Positions 33,535-42,293 of a DNA stretch of 64,000 nucleotides are shown here, in pieces. This DNA comes from Anaerosacchariphilus hominis (GTDB lineage Bacteria; Bacillota; Clostridia; Lachnospirales; Lachnospiraceae). The notes below the pieces were generated by a model that made no database searches, was not told the DNA's origin, and saw nothing but the letters and a program-made list of their open reading frames with translations. A program made the translations under genes and the position numbers. The stretch lies in NCBI RefSeq assembly GCF_014290175.1, contig NZ_JACOOR010000008.1, positions 62,001 to 126,000 on the forward strand, in the 5' to 3' direction. How positions within the stretch are numbered: position 1 is the first letter of the stretch; the number at the start of each line of letters is the position of its first letter.

Positions 33535-34041
33535 ATGATGAAACTGAATTGTAAACGCATTGATTTACCATATACGCCCGGCGAGGAGATCTTCACCTTT
33601 CCCGAGGAATCGGGACTTCCCTTTCTTTTCGATGTAGAGGAAGAACTGACTGCTGATCCTGCCGCTATGGATGCGGTGGGAGAAATGCTGGATGAGGCGG
33701 AGAAACTGGCGGAAAAGGCCAAAGCCGCTATCAAAGGGGCGCTGGCGGACGAGGACAGCTGCTACCATAGCGTTGTGACATTTTTCATGGAGTTCCACCG
33801 GGACGAGGTAGGCCCTGATATTGCGGCGGATCTTTTTCCAGGAACCGACCTGGCCAAGCTGTCCTTTACTGAGATGGTGGACTTTTTGCGGCTCAAACGG
33901 TTTGGCAGCCTGGTGGATAGCGAGATGAACCAGCAAGTTTTCATTCTGGATCTGTCCTTCAATCCGGAAATCACCGACGAACTGATGGTGGTCTACTTTG
34001 ATTTGAAGAAGGAGATTTTCTGTATCACACATGAGAGCTGA
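33535..34041 (+). CDS. DUF2004-like immunity-type protein
   Basis: 168 residues. The late segments YHSVVTFFMEFHRDEVG, FLRLKRFGSL and the closing ELMVVYFDLKKEIFCITHES fit the DUF2004 family, often found in toxin-immunity neighbourhoods. ATG at 33535 (or 33538) after AAGGAGGATACC. Soluble. Its last codons overlap the start of the next gene. Confidence 0.65.
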   Translation: MMKLNCKRIDLPYTPGEEIFTFPEESGLPFLFDVEEELTADPAAMDAVGEMLDEAEKLAEKAKAAIKGALADEDSCYHSVVTFFMEFHRDEVGPDIAADLFPGTDLAKLSFTEMVDFLRLKRFGSLVDSEMNQQVFILDLSFNPEITDELMVVYFDLKKEIFCITHES

Positions 34042-34630
34042 GGAACGAAAAAGAGAAAAATATCTGCCCACACTTCTGATCCAGCAGATCCGCCTGCAAT
34101 GGTATAAAGACTGTCGGGGCGGAAACGCCGCCGCACAACGAAACCAGTATCCCAGAGCGATGCGGCTGCCTAAAGACTTCTTCTCTTACTATTCCTTTGG
34201 CCTGCCTACACACTTTGTATCTATCTTACAGAGGCCCGATGGATTTCAGATCGATAAGGACTGTCGCAGGCTAATGGAATGGAAGCCTAATAGCACAATG
34301 CGGCTTCACCCTTTTGAACTGATTCAGCTGGAGTCCGGAATCCAGGTGCGTTACCGCTATGATTGGCATATTGGTGCGATGCCGGAGCGATATACCTATG
34401 ATAAGACCGGGCAAAAACAGCCTCTCAATGAGCTGGCACTGGATTTGATTCCTGGTGATTATGGTCGGGCTGTCTGCAATGGGCGGTTCCGAGACTGGGA
34501 CACCGGGATCTGGTATTATGTGCTGGACATTTTGAATGTGATGCCGCTTGCAGAACCCACCGACTCATTGACCAGTTTTATGGACAGAGAACCGAATAAG
34601 ATATATACCCAGATCGACCGGCTGTGGTGA
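34031..34630 (+). CDS. Unknown immunity-array protein
   Basis: 199 residues, basic N-terminus (MRAEERKREKYLPTLLIQ), then an alpha/beta body with many aromatic residues. Overlaps the upstream gene by 11 bases (ATGAGAGCTGA), which implies coupled translation. No family recognised. No membrane segment or metal motif. Confidence 0.62.
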   Translation: MRAEERKREKYLPTLLIQQIRLQWYKDCRGGNAAAQRNQYPRAMRLPKDFFSYYSFGLPTHFVSILQRPDGFQIDKDCRRLMEWKPNSTMRLHPFELIQLESGIQVRYRYDWHIGAMPERYTYDKTGQKQPLNELALDLIPGDYGRAVCNGRFRDWDTGIWYYVLDILNVMPLAEPTDSLTSFMDREPNKIYTQIDRLW

Positions 34631-34652
34631 CGAAAGACAGGAGGATACTACC

Positions 34653-35207
34653 ATGACGAAAGAACGCATCCCTATCTCTGGCGATCTGGGCAGCAAGGTT
34701 AAGCAGCTGATGGAGTACGCCGGATGGTACGAAGGCCGCAGTGTGGATATTTCCATTGCGGAGAAGTATTACGCCGATCATGGCGTCCCGATGATGAAGA
34801 CCACCCAACGATTTTACCGCAAGTATTTCGGCCTGTGCTGCGAGTGGTACTTGGCGCAGAAAAAGCTGAAATGGGCGGCTGACTTTGAGTTTGCTTTGTT
34901 CCCTTACCTGGTCAACGAGATCAAAAACCATTTGGAAGAAGCCTATTTCCGGGATATGTCCGGCTGTGAGCTGGCGGAAATCGAACAGGCTGCCGGTCAG
35001 AAGTGCCAGCCCATCGGTCACATCGGCTACTACTACCCGGCAGAGGTTTGGATCTCGGAGTACGGGAAACTGTATGCGAAATATGAGTATCAGGACGAGA
35101 TTGAGTGCTTTCCTGATGTGTTTGCCCTGATCGAACGGGAACTGCGGCAGTGCAACTTTGATTCCGCTGCCATGAAAACAGTTGAGGCACTGGATGGAAA
35201 GGTATGA
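34653..35207 (+). CDS. SUKH-3-family immunity protein
   Basis: 184 residues: KVKQLMEYAGWYEGRSVDISIAEKYY near 14-40, then RKYFGLCCEW, and IGHIGYYYPAEVWISEYGKLYAKYEY toward the end, the layout of SUKH-3 proteins. SUKH (SMI1/KNR4-like) domains are the most widespread immunity superfamily and bind diverse nuclease toxins. ATG after GGAGGATACTACC. Confidence 0.75.
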   Translation: MTKERIPISGDLGSKVKQLMEYAGWYEGRSVDISIAEKYYADHGVPMMKTTQRFYRKYFGLCCEWYLAQKKLKWAADFEFALFPYLVNEIKNHLEEAYFRDMSGCELAEIEQAAGQKCQPIGHIGYYYPAEVWISEYGKLYAKYEYQDEIECFPDVFALIERELRQCNFDSAAMKTVEALDGKV

Positions 35208-35230
35208 CGAAACAATAAGGAGAAAATGTT

Positions 35231-36079
35231 ATGAACATGAAAGAAAAACTGGAGTCGTTGGGCAAAAACAGCATTGTGTTGAAAATTGCTAAGAAAGAAA
35301 AATATAAGCTGGGCGCCACCCGCTTCGGTGGGAAGCCGGATGTGCCCCCGGACTTCGTTTGGCCTACTTATGAGGGCGAGAGCTATGACCATGTGGTGAA
35401 GGATCGTCCCCTCACTTTCCTGGCACAGTTCAACTGTGAGGAGCTGGCCCAGTTTGACAAAGAGCATCTTCTGCCCGATCACGGCCTGCTCTCCTTCTTC
35501 TATGAAACGGATACCCAGTGCTGGGGCTATGACCCCAAGGACAAGGGCTGCGCCCGCGTCTATTGGTTTGAGGATCTTTCGGCACTGTCCGCTGCAAACT
35601 TTCCTGTTGATATGGAGGAAGATTTCAAATTTCCTATGGTCAAGATCAAGATGGACGCAAAATACTCCTATCCTTCCTGGCAGGACTTCCATGAGGTGTT
35701 CCCGGATGAGAAGGATGACGAGGCTTTCAACGATGCATGGGAGGAACTGACCGGCGAGGACCCAGAGGACCCGGATGACCGCTCCCAGCTGCTGGGCTGG
35801 CCCTATGTGATCTAGAACAGCATGTTTGCCGAATGTGATTTGGTTAACCAAGGATACTATCTGGGCAATGGCTGGGTTAAGATTCCAAAGGAGGTTCGTC
35901 AGCGGGCGGAAGAAACGGCCCGTGACCGCTGGATGCTGCTGTTCCAGCTGGATATCGTGGAGTATGGCGACTTCGAGCTGATGTTCGGAAACTGCGGGCA
36001 CATCTATTTCTACATCACCAAAGAGGACCTGGCAGCCCGCCGCTTTGATCGGATATGGCTGGTCCTCCAGTGCTACTAA
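35231..36079 (+). pseudogene. YwqG-family immunity gene split by an in-frame TAG
   Basis: The first part (194 residues, MNMKEKLESLG...) carries YwqG/DUF1963 marks: GATRFGGKPDVP, DRPLTFLAQFNCEEL, GLLSFFYETD. A TAG at 35813 ends it, but the same frame continues as NSMFAECDLVNQG...LLFQLDIVEYGDFELMFGNCGHIYFYI to TAA at 36079, which is exactly the expected C-terminal half. The join reads GWPYVI-stop-NSMF where relatives have Gln, so CAG to TAG is the likely event. Without readthrough the protein lacks its C-terminal strands and is probably inactive. Confidence 0.85.
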
Positions 36080-36083
36080 AAAC

Positions 36084-37079
36084 ATGAAACAGGACTTTAC
36101 TATTTGGCGCAATCAAATATTACAGAATCCGCGGGACATTTTACCGCTGAAATTCGGAATATCGCAGGATGAGGTCATAGAAATCTTCGGGAATCCTGAT
36201 GCCGTTTCCACCATGAAAAGCGATGGGAAACCTTTGATCCTCAAATACCATGACATTGAACTGCATTTCGATAGAAAGGCTCCTCATGGGCTCTACTTGA
36301 TTTACAGCGACGATGAGATTGAACTGAGCATCACAGCCGAGCACGAAGAAACGCTGCAACCAATCACCAACACAGAGCCGGTGGACAACGAATTTTTCCT
36401 TCGGGATGGAGCCGTCTATTTCTCTGGCCTATATGAAAACGGCTTGTTGAAGGGTGTTGCGCCCAAAGACTTCTGCTGCTGGCGTTACTGGGGCAAATCC
36501 TCTACGGCCTGCTTTCTCGGCGGGATTCGCCTGCGTGGAGCAGTCCCGGCATCGTTTCGGGTGTTAAACTATGCCTACGCGATTGACAAAGCAGCCGTCT
36601 ACACCACCAGCGGGAGAATTCCAGATGTAGATCTGGCAGCCTTCCAGGTATTAGACAATGGCCAGAACGATTCAGGTGCGCCCCAGGGATATGCAAAGGA
36701 CAGCCGGCAGGTCTACTTTCATAACGGGGACGGCAGGGTGAAAATCATCAAGGGCGCGGAAGTTTCCTCTTTCCGCTCGTTGGGCGATACCTATTTTGCC
36801 AGGGATGAGAAACGGATCTATGCCTACGGCAAACAGCTTCCAAAGGCAGAGCTGACTTCCTGGGAACTACTTGGGCACTGGTATTCCCGCGATGCCAAGC
36901 GGGTGTATTACCTCAACCGGGAGATCAAGGGGGCGGATCGGGACAGTTTCACAGTCTGCACTCCTATGGATGCGGCTCCGCTTGCCGATCATCTGGCCCG
37001 CGACAAAGACCATTTTTACCAGAACGATGAGATGATAGACGAAACACTGTGGCTGGAAAGGCTGCACGAGATAACCTAA
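36084..37079 (+). CDS. DKNYY-repeat protein
   Basis: 331 residues from ATG at 36084 (a TTG 39 bases upstream would only read through the previous gene). The N-terminal about 85 residues form a small domain with GISQDEVIEIFGNPDAVS. From about 130 to 320 are repeated DKNYY-type units: YAIDKAAVYTTSGRIPDVD, YAKDSRQVYFHNG, FARDEKRIYAYGK, YSRDAKRVYYLNREI. DKNYY proteins recur in immunity clusters and form beta repeats of unknown target. Confidence 0.8.
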   Translation: MKQDFTIWRNQILQNPRDILPLKFGISQDEVIEIFGNPDAVSTMKSDGKPLILKYHDIELHFDRKAPHGLYLIYSDDEIELSITAEHEETLQPITNTEPVDNEFFLRDGAVYFSGLYENGLLKGVAPKDFCCWRYWGKSSTACFLGGIRLRGAVPASFRVLNYAYAIDKAAVYTTSGRIPDVDLAAFQVLDNGQNDSGAPQGYAKDSRQVYFHNGDGRVKIIKGAEVSSFRSLGDTYFARDEKRIYAYGKQLPKAELTSWELLGHWYSRDAKRVYYLNREIKGADRDSFTVCTPMDAAPLADHLARDKDHFYQNDEMIDETLWLERLHEIT

Positions 37080-37104
37080 AAACCGTAAACGGAGGAAAAC
37101 GACA

Positions 37105-37644
37105 ATGGACTATTTGAAAATACTGCATGAAAACCCTGATTTGGCAGAGGAATTTGATTCGCTGTTCGACTTCTTCCTGCTGGATGAGTTATCCCCGCGG
37201 GATGACGCGGAAGGCCGATGCACCTTTTCAATGCCCGGCATGGCGTTTGCCAGAGATGGCTCCGGCGGAGAATACCACCTGTTGGAAGATGGCTCCATTG
37301 GATATTACAGCAGCGAAGGTGAGGCAGGCCGTCTGGCCGAGAGCATGGACGCTCTCTTTTCCCTGATTGTGAGCTGTATCTGCTGGCACGACTGCTGTGA
37401 CGCAAAGCAGTATGTAGATTCCAAAACACTGGAGGAATATGGGCAGAGACAGCGTAACACAAACTTGGAAGATATGGATAGCTTGCGGCGGGTGTCTGAT
37501 GCGCTCGGTATCCCTACCGGTGAGCCGCTGGCTCCGGTTCTGGAGCGGTTCCGCAAAGCAACCCAGCGTGAGCCCGTGTATCAGTGTATATTCCACGAGG
37601 ACGACGGAAGCTTGACCGAATCATACGGTTTGATGTTTGAATGA
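37105..37644 (+). CDS. Unknown, possibly SUKH-like, immunity-array protein
   Basis: 179 residues. GGEYHLLEDGSIGYYSSEGEAGRLAESMDALFSLIVSC resembles the late part of SMI1/KNR4-like folds, though the N-terminal marks are weak. ATG at 37105 after CGGAGGAAAACGACA. Cytoplasmic, acidic. Confidence 0.58.
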   Translation: MDYLKILHENPDLAEEFDSLFDFFLLDELSPRDDAEGRCTFSMPGMAFARDGSGGEYHLLEDGSIGYYSSEGEAGRLAESMDALFSLIVSCICWHDCCDAKQYVDSKTLEEYGQRQRNTNLEDMDSLRRVSDALGIPTGEPLAPVLERFRKATQREPVYQCIFHEDDGSLTESYGLMFE

Positions 37645-37660
37645 GAAAGGAGGAATCACG

Positions 37661-37987
37661 ATGAAAACATTTGATCCGAATTATAAACTGCTGGACGAGA
37701 TGTATCAGGACGATTACTATCCTGCTTTTCTGGTAGACAAGGTAAAGGACGAGCTTCAGAAGGTCATCGACCTGTTGGAAGGCGGCGAAACCGATACCGA
37801 AGTGGTGCAGGAAACGCTGGACGAGGCGGTCTGCGGCATCAATGATCTCCAGGAGGAGTTTGACGAGAACGACAGCGAGATCGAAACGGTGGCACGGGAA
37901 TGTATCGCGGCAACCGTGGCCTACATTCTGGAGTGGTTTGGCATCCCCATTGACACCGAGGAGGCCATCCGGGAAAGGGATTGGTGA
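37661..37987 (+). CDS. DUF5713-family protein
   Basis: 108 residues from ATG at 37661 (AAAGGAGG upstream). LLDEMYQDDYYPAFLVDKVK and INDLQEEFDENDSEIETVARECIA are the two hallmark helices of DUF5713, a small all-helical family seen in toxin-immunity neighbourhoods. Acidic overall. Confidence 0.78.
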   Translation: MKTFDPNYKLLDEMYQDDYYPAFLVDKVKDELQKVIDLLEGGETDTEVVQETLDEAVCGINDLQEEFDENDSEIETVARECIAATVAYILEWFGIPIDTEEAIRERDW

Positions 37988-37992
37988 AAACG

Positions 37993-38340
37993 ATGTCCAT
38001 TGAAAAAATGTTTGGCGAACTGGATAAGATCGACATTCTGGCAGAAACCAAAACCGGAGAAGTTCTAATGGTTTTGGTCTGCAATGGCTTTATTGACGGC
38101 TCCCCGGAAACGCAGAAGGCCCTGCTGGACAAGATGGAGGGCTATCTGAACCACACCCAGAGCGAGGAATTTCAAAAGGAATATGGGGATCGGCCCGTAA
38201 TTCTGCGTGTGACCCTTGGCCGGGAGCCGGATGAGCACATCCTGGCCCTGCTCAGCAAGTGCCCTGCTTGGGCAGAGGACTATGGCGTAGAGCTGGAAAT
38301 AGAAATTGGAGGAAAACAGGTTCGCATTGTAGAGAGCTGA
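37993..38340 (+). CDS. DUF6572-like protein
   Basis: 115 residues: IDILAETKTGEVLMVLVCNGFIDG followed by ALLDKMEGYLNHTQS and a final strand pair, matching the DUF6572 plan. ATG at 37993 is preferred; the upstream TTG and GTG are less likely. Six bases after DUF5713. Probable immunity protein. Confidence 0.66.
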   Translation: MSIEKMFGELDKIDILAETKTGEVLMVLVCNGFIDGSPETQKALLDKMEGYLNHTQSEEFQKEYGDRPVILRVTLGREPDEHILALLSKCPAWAEDYGVELEIEIGGKQVRIVES

Positions 38341-38376
38341 CCGATGCTTAAACCGAATCAACAGGAGGAAACCACT

Positions 38377-39108
38377 ATGCCGACTACCGAATGGCTAAAT
38401 AAATACGAATCAATCAAGGATAAACTGGTCTGCAAAACGGACCTGGACGCTCATTTCACAGAAAAAGTGATTGGGAACATGGGCGTGAATGTGCTGGACA
38501 TTGGTGCCGTCCACTTCCCTACCGGGACGATCTTCGCCTGCGATCCTCTGGTGGAGCTGGAGGATACACCGCCCTTAATCCAGACGATCCCCGCCGGGAC
38601 TTATCCCGTAAAGATCTGCGTGGTGCCCAGTGAAAAATACGGCGACCGCTACGCCTGTGTCAAGGTGGAGGTCAGTCGGGAGAAGCCTGTCCGCTATGAG
38701 TTGGGTATGACGGGCAAAGAAGATCTGGACGAGGGACTGGATGAGGACGATTATTTTGGCTTTGGCGTAGACGCCGGGATGGGCTGCGTTGCGGACATCC
38801 AGACCCAGGCGGCTTTCAAGACATACTGGGCTAAGCGGCTGGAGGAAGCCCCGGACATTGACCCCTACAACGACCTGTTCTGCGACTTACTGGAGGAAAA
38901 CGCCCAAGCCTACCCCAAATATCAGGGGGACTGCGGCGACTGGCTCAACTGGACAGTGCCGGACACGGACTGCAACCTGCCCATCTTCTCCTCCGGCTGG
39001 GGTGATGGTTACTATCCCGTCTACTTCGGCTACGACGCCAAGGGCGAAGTCTGCGCCGTGTATGTGCGCTTCATCGACATTGAAGCCAGCTACAAGGAGC
39101 AGGAATAA
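38377..39108 (+). CDS. DUF4241-family protein
   Basis: 243 residues from ATG at 38377 (CAGGAGGAAACCACT upstream). VLDIGAVHFPTGTIFACDPLVELED, IPAGTYPVKICVV, DAGMGCVADIQTQAAF and the closing SSGWGDGYYPVYFGYDAKGEVCAVYVRFID are DUF4241 signatures. These proteins occur in polyimmunity arrays. Soluble beta-rich fold; target unknown. Confidence 0.85.
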   Translation: MPTTEWLNKYESIKDKLVCKTDLDAHFTEKVIGNMGVNVLDIGAVHFPTGTIFACDPLVELEDTPPLIQTIPAGTYPVKICVVPSEKYGDRYACVKVEVSREKPVRYELGMTGKEDLDEGLDEDDYFGFGVDAGMGCVADIQTQAAFKTYWAKRLEEAPDIDPYNDLFCDLLEENAQAYPKYQGDCGDWLNWTVPDTDCNLPIFSSGWGDGYYPVYFGYDAKGEVCAVYVRFIDIEASYKEQE

Positions 39109-39119
39109 GGAGGCGCACT

Positions 39120-40079
39120 ATGGAATTACCGAAACGGGCGCGGACAGTGAACTGGGAGAGCGGTGTCCTGACCTTAGATGGGGAAAAGCAATTTGAAGTC
39201 CCGGAGCTGACCGCAGAGATCATGGAGCAACTGGCCGGTTACACCCTGGTGGGCTTTCATGTGAAAGGCTATCCGGTGACCGATGAACTGCTTGCCCCCT
39301 TTGCCGGGCATAAAAGCATGGCCAACTTCGGCGTGGAGGACGGTGCGCTCACCGACGCCTGCTTTCCCGTTTTTTCTGCTATGCCCAAGCTGCGCTATCT
39401 GCTGTTGGACGGCAACGCCGCCATTCACGGCAGCGGCCTGTCCTCCTTGCAAGGCTGCAAGCTGGACCTTTTGACCCTTAACCGGACCGGGCTGGATGAT
39501 GCCGGTCTGCTCCAGGCGGCTTCCATCCCCAAGCTCTCCCACATCCAGATCGACCATACCGCCGTTACCTATGAGGGCCTGTTGGCCAGCGCCGGCAACA
39601 ACCGCATTGAGCCGGTATCCCATGTGCAATTCACCAAGAAGCAGATGGAACACTTCTCCCAGCTCCAACGGGAAAAGGCCAAAAAGCCCGTCCAACTGGA
39701 TGGGCAGGCGGCGGAAGAATGTCGCAGAATCTTGTCCGCTTTCTTTGCCGAGATGACAGAATGGGAGAAATACATGGAGCAGGCTGGGTTTGAAGATGCT
39801 GATGCTGTGCCCCGCGTGCTGGCAATTTGGGAGAAGTATGTGAGCGAAAAGCCCCGTCCGGGCTATCGACCTCTGGGCCTCTCATACAGCGCCCAGGGCA
39901 CCTACAACGGGGAAGAATTCCTTGACGCAGAGCAGATTACCAAAAACAAGCTCTACATTTACACCAGAGAGAAAAACACCGGCTTTGACCGTCGTTTCCT
40001 CATGAAGCGCGTGGGCGAGGGCTGGATGATCGATGCGGTGCAGGAGCGGCTGGACGGCTGGCAGCGAACAGGATTGTGA
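39120..40079 (+). CDS. Leucine-rich-repeat protein with C-terminal NTF2-like domain
   Basis: 319 residues. Residues about 30-160 show short LRR-like units (MPKLRYLLLDGNAAIHG, CKLDLLTLNRTGLDDAG, IPKLSHIQIDHTAVTYEG). The C-terminal part (about 190-319) has helices then strands ending RRFLMKRVGEGWMIDAVQERLDGW, like NTF2-fold immunity proteins. Likely a two-part binder. ATG after AAGGAGGCGCACT. Confidence 0.68.
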   Translation: MELPKRARTVNWESGVLTLDGEKQFEVPELTAEIMEQLAGYTLVGFHVKGYPVTDELLAPFAGHKSMANFGVEDGALTDACFPVFSAMPKLRYLLLDGNAAIHGSGLSSLQGCKLDLLTLNRTGLDDAGLLQAASIPKLSHIQIDHTAVTYEGLLASAGNNRIEPVSHVQFTKKQMEHFSQLQREKAKKPVQLDGQAAEECRRILSAFFAEMTEWEKYMEQAGFEDADAVPRVLAIWEKYVSEKPRPGYRPLGLSYSAQGTYNGEEFLDAEQITKNKLYIYTREKNTGFDRRFLMKRVGEGWMIDAVQERLDGWQRTGL

Positions 40080-40087
40080 GGCATCAC

Positions 40088-40324
40088 ATGGCTTGGGAAT
40101 ATGAAACCTTTGGCTCGGACGGTCAATGCAAATTGTTCGGTGTGAACATCTTTGACTACGACTGGCAACCCACTGGGAAGCGAGTAAAAGTCCAAGACCC
40201 GATCTATCACCAAAACCATACCTTCGAGGTCTGGCAGGTAGAGATTGACGGGCAGATCCACCGCTTTGCTGCTGGAGAGTTCTCCAACTGCGTATGGGGA
40301 TTTTATTTAGAGAAAGACGGATGA
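40088..40324 (+). CDS. Small beta-rich unknown protein
   Basis: 78 residues: MAWEYETFGSDGQCKLFGVNIFDYDW then strands HTFEVWQVEIDGQIHRFAAGEF. Starts eight bases after the LRR gene and ends with TGA just at the start region of the next gene. Unrecognised; likely an immunity protein by context. Confidence 0.6.
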   Translation: MAWEYETFGSDGQCKLFGVNIFDYDWQPTGKRVKVQDPIYHQNHTFEVWQVEIDGQIHRFAAGEFSNCVWGFYLEKDG

Positions 40325-40341
40325 AAGGAGTGTGTGGGCGC

Positions 40342-40932
40342 ATGAGCCGAATTGTTGATGAACCCTACTTTACATATAGTGCCTACAGCGCCCTCGCCAC
40401 CGGCATCCAGGTGAAATGCCCCAAGTGCCACGGCGCAGGTGTGGTGACAGCGGATGATGACAACGCCTATTTCCGATGCCTGAGCTGCGGTCATCAGGAA
40501 ATCTGTGACTGGACGATTTACCGCTATGATGTTCATAACCAATGCAAAAACTGCGGCAGGTACTACCGAGTGGATATTGAAGATACAGCAAAACAGCACT
40601 TTTCCGTTCTCCATGTGGCCTGTCCCTATTGCGGGGCAATCATGTCGGGAGAAGTCCATAAAACAGCGGAGGCTTTCTCCTACATTGCTGATATTCAGAA
40701 CGGACGAGAACCCTATTTTGGCCTGGAACTTTGGTTTTTGACCTCCTTCCAGGGTAAGCCAGTCTGGGCCCTCAACCGGGAGCACCTTGCCTATCTGATC
40801 GACTATCTCAGTGCCGATTTGCGGGAAAAGCCGCCGGGAAGAGCGAAAAAGACCCAGGCCGATCATCTTCCAACCTTTATGAAAACCGCAAAGAATCGGG
40901 AGCGGATCGTGAAGCTGCTGAAGAAAATGTAG
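40342..40932 (+). CDS. Zinc-ribbon protein of the immunity array
   Basis: 196 residues from ATG at 40342 (AAAGGAG upstream; ATG 40321 is an in-frame alternative). Three CxxC pairs are clear: CPKCHG...CLSCG, CKNCG and CPYCG. The C-terminal 60 residues are a helical, basic tail. It could bind zinc and nucleic acid or a toxin surface. Family unknown. Confidence 0.62.
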   Translation: MSRIVDEPYFTYSAYSALATGIQVKCPKCHGAGVVTADDDNAYFRCLSCGHQEICDWTIYRYDVHNQCKNCGRYYRVDIEDTAKQHFSVLHVACPYCGAIMSGEVHKTAEAFSYIADIQNGREPYFGLELWFLTSFQGKPVWALNREHLAYLIDYLSADLREKPPGRAKKTQADHLPTFMKTAKNRERIVKLLKKM

Positions 40933-40943
40933 GAGAAATGAGA

Positions 40944-41189
40944 ATGGAACAGAAAGTAATTTACAACGGCCAAATTCTTACTCTGACTCACTTTTGGGCA
41001 ACGGGAGAGCCTTGCCTGTGGATCACCGACCCACAGCAGATCGGGATGCCTAAAATGGAGTTTGTGGGAGGCCACCCGGACGAATACTGCATTTTCCTGA
41101 AAAATCTGACAGAAACAGAACTGTCACAGATCACATCTCTGGACGGTGCTCCACTGGATTTGAAAGAAGAACTAAGCGACATCGAATGA
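40944..41189 (+). CDS. Small unknown immunity-array protein
   Basis: 81 residues, beta-rich N-terminus (KVIYNGQILTLTHFWATGEPCLWITD) and acidic C-terminus. ATG at 40944 has AGGAGA six bases upstream. No known domain. Confidence 0.58.
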   Translation: MEQKVIYNGQILTLTHFWATGEPCLWITDPQQIGMPKMEFVGGHPDEYCIFLKNLTETELSQITSLDGAPLDLKEELSDIE

Positions 41190-41199
41190 GGAGAACACT

Positions 41200-41643
41200 A
41201 TGAAAGACCTTTGCCAATACGGAAACCGGCCAGAGGACGAATGGGAAATCTTGCCCTGGATACCTGATCTGCGCCCGCCCTTCAAAATTTGGGTGAAACC
41301 AGAGCAGATCGCGCCATTCTTTCTCATTCCCCACCACCCCTATGCGATCTCCCTTCTGCTAAAGATCAGCGACGGATTCCGGACAGAGGAATTCCGACGA
41401 CTGGGACTGATCGGCAGCAGCAAGGACTGGGAACAGCTTGTCCGGGGCGTGATCCAGGAGTTCGAGGAAAGTAACAGCGGCGTGGATCTGTTTCACTTCG
41501 ACTCCGACGAGGATGTGTTCTGCGTGTACTCCCAGTACATCGACGATTTGATGCTGCTGTCCAAAATGATCCGGGCGGCCTGTGATGATGTAAAAGCGAT
41601 GCGGACTTATCTGGGTATAGGTGAGGTGGAACATGAGAAATAA
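41200..41643 (+). CDS. Unknown acidic immunity-array protein
   Basis: 147 residues with an N-terminal beta part and helical C-terminus; GVDLFHFDSDEDVFCVYSQYIDDLMLLSKMIRAAC near 93-128 is the most distinctive stretch, recalling Imm51/52-type small immunity proteins. Overlaps the next gene's start. Family not certain. Confidence 0.6.
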   Translation: MKDLCQYGNRPEDEWEILPWIPDLRPPFKIWVKPEQIAPFFLIPHHPYAISLLLKISDGFRTEEFRRLGLIGSSKDWEQLVRGVIQEFEESNSGVDLFHFDSDEDVFCVYSQYIDDLMLLSKMIRAACDDVKAMRTYLGIGEVEHEK

Positions 41644-41962
41644 GGAGCAGGAGTTTGCATGGCGAAAAGTAATAGAAGCCTGCATGGAGGATGTGAAAAA
41701 TCACTTCGCTGACATCCAGCAGGCCATTGAGTTTGGTTGGTACATCCAGACGGACAACTACTTTGTGTCCTACATCTTTGCCACCGACTCGCAATTAGAG
41801 ACGGCGCGGCGGAGCGGCCTGACGGAACAGATCAATTCCTATCACAGAGAGCAGCTGATAAAGCGTCATTACCCCATTGAGGGAATCAAGGACTGCACCT
41901 TTGCCTCCCAGGAGGAATGTGACCGGGAATTTGGCGGGAATTGGTATTACTATTTCAAATGA
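41633..41962 (+). CDS. Unknown small immunity-array protein
   Basis: 109 residues, ATG at 41633 inside the end of the previous gene. A long helix (FAWRKVIEACMEDVKNHFADIQQ) precedes strands and an aromatic end (GGNWYYYFK). No known family. Confidence 0.58.
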   Translation: MRNKEQEFAWRKVIEACMEDVKNHFADIQQAIEFGWYIQTDNYFVSYIFATDSQLETARRSGLTEQINSYHREQLIKRHYPIEGIKDCTFASQEECDREFGGNWYYYFK

Positions 41963-41980
41963 TACGATGAGGGTATCGAG

Positions 41981-42277
41981 ATGATTGAATATATCAAGCT
42001 CTTTTGGGAGGACGCACCGGAGGGAGAACCATTGGTGATCCTCTATGAAGTGGATACAGGAAATGAGCGGCTGGCTCTCCGCTCCATTGACATCTTTGCG
42101 GATGGCCGCACCCGCAATATCCCTGCTCTTTACGAAGGCGCTATCGAGATCACGCCGATCCCCACCGTGGATGAACTGAACGCCCATGTCTGGGGCGAGG
42201 AATTCCACGCCTGCGTCATAGAGAAAGCGGAATTTGAGGCTATCTGGGAAAGCCGATTTTATAGCGGAGCGTTTTGA
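41981..42277 (+). CDS. DUF6881-like protein
   Basis: 98 residues: YIKLFWEDAPEGEPLVILYEVD, ALRSIDIFADGRTRNIPALYEGA and a final EKAEFEAIWESRF match the compact DUF6881 fold. Starts 18 bases after the previous stop. Likely an immunity protein. Confidence 0.7.
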   Translation: MIEYIKLFWEDAPEGEPLVILYEVDTGNERLALRSIDIFADGRTRNIPALYEGAIEITPIPTVDELNAHVWGEEFHACVIEKAEFEAIWESRFYSGAF

Positions 42278-42293
42278 AAAGCGAGGAATGACA

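Noticed and set aside
35813..35815. Recoding of TAG or TGA as an amino acid in this organism
   Set aside because: TAG and TGA both end many intact genes here, so single nonsense changes are simpler.
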